A stretch of DNA of 20,942 nt from JAMXLO01 sp036494925 (GTDB taxonomy: Bacteria > Pseudomonadota > Alphaproteobacteria > Acetobacterales > Acetobacteraceae), in assembly GCA_036494925.1 (NCBI GenBank), contig DASXNR010000542.1:1-20942 (forward strand). The letters run 5' to 3'. The position numbers and the translations under genes were made by a program. This document shows positions 15,087-20,942 of this stretch, piece by piece; the first letter of the stretch is position 1; each line of letters opens with the position of its first letter. The notes under the pieces were generated by a model that made no database searches, was not told where the DNA came from, and was given only the letters and a program-made list of their open reading frames with translations.

Positions 15087-16289
15087 ATGCTCGGCAGCAT
15101 GTTCCGATCGGCTGCGGCAATGCTTTTGGTCGCAACCGGTGCAGCCATGGGACAGCAGTACGGACCCGGCGCCTCAGCCACGGAGATCAAGCTGGGTCAG
15201 ACCGTGCCATTCAGCGGTCCGGTTTCGGTTGCGGGTGTGGTGGGGTATGCCTCTCTCGCGTATTTCGACGCATTGAACAAGGCCGGCGGAATCAATGGCC
15301 GGCAGGTCAGGCTCATCGTACTGGATGATGGCTACAGCCCGCCGAAAACTGTAGAGGCGACACGTCGTCTGGTCGAGGACGAGAATGTCCTGATGATGTT
15401 CGGGTCTGTGGGCACGCCCACAAATGCGGCAGTGGAGAAATATCTCAACCTGAGGAAGGTGCCGCAACTGTTCATCACCACAGGGGCAAGCCGCTTCAGG
15501 GACCCCCCGACGTTTCCCTGGACGATGGCGTTCATGCCCGGCTACGTGGCGGAAGGCCGGGCGATGGGGCGCTACGTACTTGAGGCTGTCGCCTCACCCA
15601 GGATCGCGCTGCTTTACCAGGATGACGATCTTGGCAAGGATTTTCGCGCGGGCTTCAGGTCGGGTCTCGGTGACAAGGCGGAATCCCTGATCGTCAGCGA
15701 GCAAACCTTTGAAGTCGCGGACCCGACGGTCGATTCGCAACTGATCGCGGCAAAGGTATCAGGGGCCAACGTGTTCTACTTCGCCGGGACACAAAAAGCC
15801 GGCGCGGAACAGATCCGAGGTGTGCGCAAGCTCGGCTGGGCACCCTTGCATCTCGTGTGCAGCATAGCGAACGGTGTCGAGGGAGTGCTCAAGCCGGCTG
15901 GGTTGGAAAACGCGGAAGGCCTGATCTCGACAGCCTATGCGAAGGATCCGTTCGATCCGGCATGGGCCGATGATGTCGACGTGAAGAGCTTCCTGGACTG
16001 GGTTAAAGCCAGTCTGACTCAGGGCAACCCACGCGACAGCGGAGTCGTCGTCGGGTACATCGCCTCGTTTCTGGCCGCGCACGTCCTTGAACAGGCCGGA
16101 TCGACGCTGACCCGGGAGAACGTGCTCAACATCGCTACGCACCTTAACAACCTTCGTGTGCCGATGCTGCTTCCTGGCATCACCGTAACGACGAGTCCTT
16201 CCGACTACAGCGTGATCAACAGGTTTCAGATTCAACGATTTGAGCGCGGCCGTTGGGTTCCGGTCGGCAAGACGATGTCGGGAGAGTGA
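15087..16289 (+). CDS. ABC transporter substrate-binding protein (Peripla_BP_6, LivK-like), copy 1
   Basis: Periplasmic receptor of 400 aa for a branched-chain-amino-acid-type (HAAT) ABC transporter. A signal peptide covers about residues 1-22 (MLGSMFRSAAAMLLVATGAA) with cleavage near AMG/QQYG; no lipobox is seen. The mature start EIKLGQTVPFSGP (33-45) and GGINGRQVRLIVLDDGYSP (67-85) are standard for the fold. GGGGAGG (15072-15078) lies 8 bases before the ATG; a second in-frame ATG at 15099 is possible. It ends the plus-strand operon and has no permease beside it, so it may dock on the LivMG/LivF transporter encoded further right. Members near aromatic genes often bind aromatic acids rather than amino acids; the ligand here is unknown. 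Confidence 0.9.
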   Translation: MLGSMFRSAAAMLLVATGAAMGQQYGPGASATEIKLGQTVPFSGPVSVAGVVGYASLAYFDALNKAGGINGRQVRLIVLDDGYSPPKTVEATRRLVEDENVLMMFGSVGTPTNAAVEKYLNLRKVPQLFITTGASRFRDPPTFPWTMAFMPGYVAEGRAMGRYVLEAVASPRIALLYQDDDLGKDFRAGFRSGLGDKAESLIVSEQTFEVADPTVDSQLIAAKVSGANVFYFAGTQKAGAEQIRGVRKLGWAPLHLVCSIANGVEGVLKPAGLENAEGLISTAYAKDPFDPAWADDVDVKSFLDWVKASLTQGNPRDSGVVVGYIASFLAAHVLEQAGSTLTRENVLNIATHLNNLRVPMLLPGITVTTSPSDYSVINRFQIQRFERGRWVPVGKTMSGE

Positions 16290-16313
16290 AATCGGTCAGC
16301 GATCGCGAGGTCC

Positions 16314-16340
16314 GATGGGTAGAGCGCAGCGAAACCCATC
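16314..16340. repeat. REP-like palindrome in convergent gap, overlapping a stop codon
   Basis: Perfect 7-bp arms GATGGGT (16314-16320) and ACCCATC (16334-16340) around the 13-base centre AGAGCGCAGCGAA. On the minus strand it reads ATGGGTTTCGCTGCGCTC..., a core I recognise as a widely dispersed proteobacterial intergenic palindrome; that recognition is from memory. It lies between two converging genes and its right end overlaps the stop codon of the MetE-like gene (TGA at 16341-16339). It may also act as a bidirectional terminator. Confidence 0.6.
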
Positions 16341-17550
16341 ACCTCTTCGTCGGCCATAGCCGGTCGCTGGCGATCCGCGCACCTTCCGCCATCGCCTGCA
16401 GCTTGGCCCATACCACCTCCTCGTGACCCACGCGCGAGCCCAGACCGCAATCGCTGCCGGCCTGCACGTTCTCGCGGCCGACCAGCCCGGCATATCGCAC
16501 TATCCGTTCTGCGATCAGTTCCGGATGCTCCACCAGGTCGGTGGCGTGTGCCACCACGCCCGGCATCAGCATCCCGCCGTCCGGCAGCTTCACGTTCTCC
16601 CACACATGATACTCGTGCTCGTGGCGCACGTTCGCTGCCTCGATCGAGTACTGTTGGGCATCGATCCGCACCAGCAGGTCGGCGATGTGCCGAAGCTCGA
16701 TGTCGTTGACGTGCGGCCGATGGCCGCTGCCCCAGCAGGTGTGGAATCGAACCAGTTCCGTCGGGATACCCCGCAACGAATGGTTGATGATCTCGACACT
16801 GTTCTCCAGGAAGGCGCGGTACTGCGCCACGTTCCAGTCAGGGTAGAACATCCAGGATGTGCAGAACTCCGGTTCGTCGATCTGTACGACCAGGCCGGCA
16901 TCAGTGATCGCCTTGTACTCTTCACGGCAGGCGTCCGCGACCGCCATCATGTAGTCGTCTTCATTGGCGTAGTGTTCATTGCGAATACCGGCGCCGAGAC
17001 TGAGCGGTCCGAGCGCCGCCAGATAGCCCTCGACATCCTTGCCGGCGATTGCCGCCTTCAGGTTGGCAATATCGCTCTGCACCGCAGCCTGTCCGACGTA
17101 GGTCACCGGTCCGGTGCAGCATCGACGTTCCTGCTCCGTGGTGTCATGCGCCTGTCCCGAAACCGCGAAGCCCGGCCTGACCGGCCCGCCGGAGCCGGAG
17201 TACCAAAGACCGCACGCGTGGAAGCCGGGAAAATCGCGTCGATCGCGTTCCGCGGTCCCCGCTCGCTTCTGTGGCACGGAAGGATCGGCCGGCACCATGG
17301 AATAGCCGCTGACCCGATCATGCATGTAGCCGCCATAGCTGCCGGCCTTGGCGAATTCGCCGTCGTTGACGATGTCGACGCCAAGCGCGATCTGCCGATC
17401 GACGATCTGTTGAACCGCGAGCGGCAGCCGGCCAGTGTACTCGACGTCGCGCGCGCGACTTCTGTCGTGCCCGATCAGTTCATCCAGATAGCCTGGCCGC
17501 GGCAGGTTGCCGGCGTGCGAGACCAGGATGCGGTCGACACTGCGTCGCAT
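16339..17550 (-). CDS. Short MetE-like protein (cobalamin-independent methionine synthase II family), copy 2
   Basis: Second Zn-dependent MetE-like protein, 403 aa, clearly related to the copy at 13891 but not a recent duplicate. Shared landmarks are HAGNLPRPGYL (12-22), VNDGEFAK (61-68), VVQIDEPEF (221-229), FHTCWGSGHRPH (269-280) with ligands His270 and Cys272, SIEAANVRHEHEY (302-314) with Glu304, and AGSDCGLGSRVGH (364-376) with Cys368. It has an extra loop of about 30 residues around 110-145 with several Gly and Cys (CCTGP). CGGAGA lies just before the ATG at 17550. It follows the broken substrate-binding gene by 37 bases, so it is read from the transporter operon. Its acceptor and donor are unknown; methyl or thiol transfer onto the imported compound is a guess. 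Confidence 0.88.
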   Translation of the reverse strand: MRRSVDRILVSHAGNLPRPGYLDELIGHDRSRARDVEYTGRLPLAVQQIVDRQIALGVDIVNDGEFAKAGSYGGYMHDRVSGYSMVPADPSVPQKRAGTAERDRRDFPGFHACGLWYSGSGGPVRPGFAVSGQAHDTTEQERRCCTGPVTYVGQAAVQSDIANLKAAIAGKDVEGYLAALGPLSLGAGIRNEHYANEDDYMMAVADACREEYKAITDAGLVVQIDEPEFCTSWMFYPDWNVAQYRAFLENSVEIINHSLRGIPTELVRFHTCWGSGHRPHVNDIELRHIADLLVRIDAQQYSIEAANVRHEHEYHVWENVKLPDGGMLMPGVVAHATDLVEHPELIAERIVRYAGLVGRENVQAGSDCGLGSRVGHEEVVWAKLQAMAEGARIASDRLWPTKR

Positions 17551-17587
17551 GATGTTTCTCCGTCGGCCGTTCGTCAGAGAGCGTCGG

Positions 17588-18776
17588 TCAGGAATATCCT
17601 GGCGCCAGGCTGAAGGCGCCGTCGCGCGCCGAGTTGGCCTCCGACATCACCAGCTCGTCAGTCGGAAAGCCATTGTGTTCGTCCTTGGTGTAGGTATAGC
17701 TGCCGAACAGACCCGGATATTTTCTCAACGTATTCCAGTAGCCGATGATCGCTTCGGGCGACGAGGATCCCGCCTCCTCGACCGCCTTGGCGATCAGGTT
17801 GATGGCATCCACACCTGAAACGACCCACCACAATGACGTGTCGTCCAGGCGGATCTTGCCCTTGACGCTGTCGACGAACGCCTGCGTGCGAGCCGGCAGC
17901 TTGCCCGACGCATCGAAGCTGCAGCTCTTGAAGCCGAGAATGTACACCTTGTTCCAGTTCTCCGGCTTGTCGAGCAGCTTGCCGACCTCACCGGACCCCA
18001 TTGCCGGATGGCCAACGAACGGCACATCCCAGGCCATCGAGGCGCGTGCGTTCAGCATGCGCGCGATCATCCCGGTGGAGACGGTCCACACCACGATCGC
18101 CTGGGTGCCCGCGTTACGCATCCGCAGCATGTCGGGCATCATGTCGAGCTGGGTGGCATCGATCTGCGCCTGATACACCACCTGGCCGTTATGCGACTTG
18201 AAGTCGTCGACCGAGTCCTTCACCATGACCGTGCCGTAACCGGTGCTGTCACCGATCACCGCCACCTGGTTCATCTTCAGGACCTCCATGCAGTAGATGC
18301 GTGGCGCCTGCGCCGACTGGAAGTTCGCCGGCCCCAGGCGGAAGGCATTGGGAAATTTCGCAGGGTCTATCAGGGAAGTAATCCCGCATTCGTGGATGTT
18401 GGGAATGCCGCGGCGGGAAATGATCGGCGTGGTGGCCAGCGACTCGCCGGAATTGTTCGGCCCCCAGATCGCGTGCACGGTGGCGCTGCCCATCATCTCC
18501 TGCACCGCGTTCACCGCTTTGGTCGGGTCGCCCCTGGGTATCGCGTGTGAGCACTTCGATCTTGCGTCCCTTGACGCCGCCGGCAGCGTTGATCGCCTCG
18601 ACCGCATAGACGACGCCGCGGTTGTTGCCGACGCCCGGCGCGGAGCTAGGGCCGGTCAACGCGGCGGGATAGCCGATGACGATCGGCGAGGTGTCCGCCA
18701 GCGCCGGTCGCGCAAGGGCCGAGGTGCTGGCAGCGGCCAGTGAACCGACGGCAAACCGGCGGCGGGTGATCTGCAT
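17588..18776 (-). pseudogene. Frameshifted ABC transporter substrate-binding protein (Peripla_BP_6), copy 2
   Basis: A LivK-like periplasmic receptor in two overlapping frames. Residues 1-82, from the ATG at 18776, read MQITRRRFAVGSLAAAS (twin-arginine signal), then PIVIGYPAALTGPSSAPGVG and KGRKIEVLTRDTQG. The family sequence continues in another frame as DPTKAVNAVQEMM...HAIWGPNNSGES and runs intact to the stop at 17588. The switch sits at the C-run 18531-18534 (GGGG on the coding strand): with three bases the junction would read CAG GGC GAC CCG ACC, giving LTRDTQGDPTKAV. The repaired protein would be about 395 aa. As written, translation leaves the family after 82 residues and stops at 18249. 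A homopolymer sequencing error and a true pseudogene are equally compatible. It lies in the transporter operon, downstream of the LivF gene. Confidence 0.85.
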
Positions 18777-18802
18777 CTGTTTCGCTCCCAACTTTCTCAG
18801 TT

Positions 18803-18820
18803 CGCAGCACGATAGCTGCG
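18803..18820 (-). other. Intercistronic stem-loop upstream of substrate-binding gene
   Basis: CGCAGC (18803-18808) and GCTGCG (18815-18820) form a perfect 6-bp stem with a 6-base loop, in the 106-base gap between the LivF-type gene and the substrate-binding gene, 26 bases before its start. Hairpins in this place often set transcript stability or relative expression in transporter operons. No T-run follows on the transcribed strand. Confidence 0.35.
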
Positions 18821-18882
18821 CCGCGTGACGGAGCAAAGGGAGCGCGCCGCCGCGCCGAAGCGGATGCCACGCAAGTCTGCAT

Positions 18883-19632
18883 TCAAACGTGGATCGCACT
18901 CGGCACGTCCTGGCCGAAATAGGCGCGCTCCAACCGATGCGGCAGGTCGGGTTCGCTGGTGGCTGCCTCCAATACGACACGACCGCGAGCGAGCGCGTAG
19001 ACCCGGTCGGCGAGAGCCAGCGCCTTCTCGATCAACTGTTCGACCAGCAGGATTGCCGTGCCGGCCTGCTGCAGCGCGCGTGCGACCGCAAGTACACGAT
19101 CGACCAGCACCGGCGACAGACCGGCAGACGGCTCGTCCAGCATGAGCAGGCGTGGCCGCCGCACCAGGCCCTGGGCAACCGCCAGCATCTGCTGCTGGCC
19201 GCCTGACAATGCACTGCCGCGATCGCGGCGTTTGGCAGCCAGTTCGGGGAAATGCGTCAGCGCCTCCTCGACACGCACCGCGCGTTCGGCGCGCGGCAGG
19301 TCGTAGCCGGCCAACAACAGATTATCGAGCACCGACAGCTGAGTGAACACCCGATGACCCTCGATCACATGCACCAGGCCGCGCCGCGCCGTCTCCCGCG
19401 GACCGACGCCGCGCAGATCGCGGGAGTCGAACCGCACACTGCCCGCCGTGCGCGGCAACAAACCTGAGACGGTACGCAACAGTGTGGTCTTGCCGGCGCC
19501 GTTCGGTCCCAGCAATGCGACGACCTCGCCTCGCCCCACCGTCAGGTCAACCCCGTGCAACACGCCGATCTTGCCGTAGCCTGCCTGTAGTCCAGCGATT
19601 GTCAGCAACGTCTCAGGCGCCGAGATAGGCAC
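18883..19632 (-). CDS. LivF-type ABC transporter ATP-binding protein
   Basis: ATPase of 249 aa for a branched-chain-amino-acid-type (HAAT) importer, paired in the membrane complex with the LivG domain encoded just upstream. Walker A is GPNGAGKTT (42-50), the signature LSGGQQQ (142-148), Walker B LLMLDEPSAGLSP (162-174), and VEQLIEKAL (198-206) is the LivF-type switch region with Gln in place of the usual His. I chose the GTG at 19632 because AGGAGG lies about 6 bases upstream and the product then begins in register with the family (MPISAPETLLTIAGLQAGYG); it overlaps the upstream gene by 20 bases. An earlier start at 19686 would add 18 unlikely residues. The neighbours suggest an aromatic or otherwise unusual ligand, not amino acids. 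Confidence 0.93.
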   Translation of the reverse strand: MPISAPETLLTIAGLQAGYGKIGVLHGVDLTVGRGEVVALLGPNGAGKTTLLRTVSGLLPRTAGSVRFDSRDLRGVGPRETARRGLVHVIEGHRVFTQLSVLDNLLLAGYDLPRAERAVRVEEALTHFPELAAKRRDRGSALSGGQQQMLAVAQGLVRRPRLLMLDEPSAGLSPVLVDRVLAVARALQQAGTAILLVEQLIEKALALADRVYALARGRVVLEAATSEPDLPHRLERAYFGQDVPSAIHV

Positions 19633-20942
19633 TGACCACCTCCTGGTGTGCACGAATGTCGGCGGGTGTGCCCGATGCCAACTCACGTCCCAGATTCAGC
19701 ACGGTGACGCGGTCGCAGATGTCGAAGATCAGATCTGCATGATGCTCCACCAGCAGCACACCGGTACCGCGTCGGCTGATCGCGGTGATCAACCCACCGA
19801 GGCGCTGGATCTCGTCGGTGGAAAGGCCCGCGGCCGGTTCGTCCAGCAGCAGGAACACCGGATGCAGCATCAGGGCGCGCGCGATCTCCATGAACCGCAG
19901 CTCACTGTGCTGGAGCCGGTCGGCGCGTACCGCCGCGAGCGCTTCAAGACCGACCACTCGTAGCGCCAGTGTCGCCTCCGCCTGCAACGCCATCTCGTCG
20001 CGCCGGTGACGCCGCAGACAGAGCAGTGATTCGGCAAAGGTCGCGGTGCCGTCGATCGTGCCGCCGATCATGACATTCTGCAGCACCGACGCCTCGCCGA
20101 TCAGTCGCGGCGTCTGGAAGGTACGGGCGATGCCGAAACCGGCGCGGCTTTGCGGAGCGAGATGCGCAAGGTCGTGGGCGCCGAATGCCACGCGCCCCGC
20201 CTCGGGGCGGTTGTAGCCGCTGATTACGTTCAGCGTCGTGGTCTTGCCGGAACCGTTCGGTCCGATCAGCCCGTGGACCTGCCCCGGACTGATCTCGAGG
20301 TCGAGACCATCGATCGCACGTACTCCGCCGAAACTCATCACCACGTTGCTGAGTGTGATCGACCGGTCGGCGGCGCCGTGGTTCAGCAATTCGCTCAGCA
20401 GCGGGGGTCGCGGCACGATGGCCCGGTGGCTTTCCAGCGGCTTGCGGTTGGCAAAGTCGAGCAGGTCGGCGATGCCGCCGGGAATAGCCAGCACGATGAC
20501 CAGCAGCAGCACGGCGTAGAGGAAGGTCGACCAGGCGACCAACGGGGCGGCAAACTCGGGCAGCACGGTCAGGATGATGGTACCAAGCAACGGACCCAGA
20601 ACCGAACCGCGGCCGCCGATCAGGATGGCGATAAAGAACAGCACCGAGAGATCGAAGGTGAAGGCATCGGGCGTGATGTACGATTGCAGGGTGGCAAACA
20701 ACCCGCCGGCTATCGCCGCGGCGGCGCCGCTGAACAGGAATACCGCGGCCAGCAGGCCGGGCTTGGAAATTCCGGTGGCCTCGGCTGCGACCTCGGCGTC
20801 GCGGATTGCCACCAATGAGCGGCCGAAGCGACTGTGCGCGATGTTGACGGTCATCCAGGTACACAGCGCGGCGATGGCCAGACAAAAGAAGTAGAAGCCG
20901 CGACCGGTGTCGAACGGTTGCGGCAGCACCGGGCCGGGCACG
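19613..20942 (-). CDS. LivM-LivG fusion: ABC transporter permease/ATP-binding protein, 5' end cut by window edge
   Basis: Only the last 442 codons or so are in the window; the frame continues past the right edge, so the GTG at 20941 is not necessarily a start. Residues 1-165 of the visible part are the C-terminal half of a LivM permease: hydrophobic segments near 16-34, 62-90, 98-125 and 135-160, and the cytoplasmic coupling loop GRSLVAIRDAEVAAEATGIS (40-59). After a linker (about 166-192) comes a LivG ATPase: Walker A GPNGSGKTT (227-235), Walker B FLLLDEPAAGLS (363-374) and H-loop VEHHADL (398-404). The ABC signature reads LQHSELR (343-349) where LSYGxQR is usual. LivM-LivG fusions are known. 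LivH is expected just beyond the right edge. The stop overlaps the LivF-type start. Confidence 0.92.
   Translation of the reverse strand, partial: VPGPVLPQPFDTGRGFYFFCLAIAALCTWMTVNIAHSRFGRSLVAIRDAEVAAEATGISKPGLLAAVFLFSGAAAAIAGGLFATLQSYITPDAFTFDLSVLFFIAILIGGRGSVLGPLLGTIILTVLPEFAAPLVAWSTFLYAVLLLVIVLAIPGGIADLLDFANRKPLESHRAIVPRPPLLSELLNHGAADRSITLSNVVMSFGGVRAIDGLDLEISPGQVHGLIGPNGSGKTTTLNVISGYNRPEAGRVAFGAHDLAHLAPQSRAGFGIARTFQTPRLIGEASVLQNVMIGGTIDGTATFAESLLCLRRHRRDEMALQAEATLALRVVGLEALAAVRADRLQHSELRFMEIARALMLHPVFLLLDEPAAGLSTDEIQRLGGLITAISRRGTGVLLVEHHADLIFDICDRVTVLNLGRELASGTPADIRAHQEVVSAYLGA

Noticed and set aside
13933..15135. Minus-strand open frame of 400 codons
   Set aside because: It is antisense to the MetE-like copy 1, which has the zinc ligands and a good ribosome binding site.
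16423..17613. Plus-strand open frame of 396 codons
   Set aside because: It is antisense to the MetE-like copy 2; no family motif is visible.
1..20942. Mobile element, CRISPR, tRNA or prophage content
   Set aside because: I looked for transposase or integrase motifs, regularly spaced repeats and tRNA-like ends and saw none beyond the single REP-like palindrome.

Overview
The window is visibly GC-rich, its genes are tightly packed with overlapping ATGA/GTGA junctions, and its families (PaoABC-type molybdenum hydroxylase, LivMG-fused ABC transporter, LLM and FAD monooxygenases, LigB-type dioxygenase, short MetE-like proteins) are typical of a metabolically versatile soil or water proteobacterium. 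Alphaproteobacteria is my best guess; I cannot assign a family from the sequence. I see no rRNA, tRNA, CRISPR array, transposase or integrase. Everything here looks like catabolism plus uptake.

Layout. (1) 1-3789, minus strand: a three-subunit molybdenum hydroxylase operon (2Fe-2S, FAD/4Fe-4S, molybdopterin subunits; the last is cut by the left edge), with a divergent TetR-family regulator at 3871-4512. (2) 4672-6318, plus strand: a secreted tannase/feruloyl-esterase-family hydrolase. (3) 6336-11790, minus strand: a four-gene operon, read from its promoter as MmgE/PrpD protein, LLM flavin monooxygenase, class III extradiol dioxygenase, FAD aromatic hydroxylase. (4) 11934-16289, plus strand: flavin reductase (the likely FMNH2 supplier for the LLM enzyme across the divergent promoter), tandem-repeat dimeric alpha/beta-barrel protein, divergent SAM methyltransferase, short MetE-like protein, and a Peripla_BP_6 substrate-binding protein. 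(5) 16339-20942, minus strand: a LivM-LivG fusion (cut by the right edge), LivF, a second substrate-binding protein whose frame is broken by one extra base, and a second short MetE-like protein.

Taken together the window reads as an undescribed catabolic island for an esterified or substituted aromatic compound. A possible sequence of events is: release by the secreted esterase, import by a Liv-type ABC transporter, attack by LLM and FAD monooxygenases, ring opening by the LigB-type enzyme, rearrangement by the PrpD-like protein, aldehyde oxidation by the Mo enzyme, and methyl or thiol transfer by the MetE-like proteins. The families are clear from the sequence; the substrate and the order of steps are inference.
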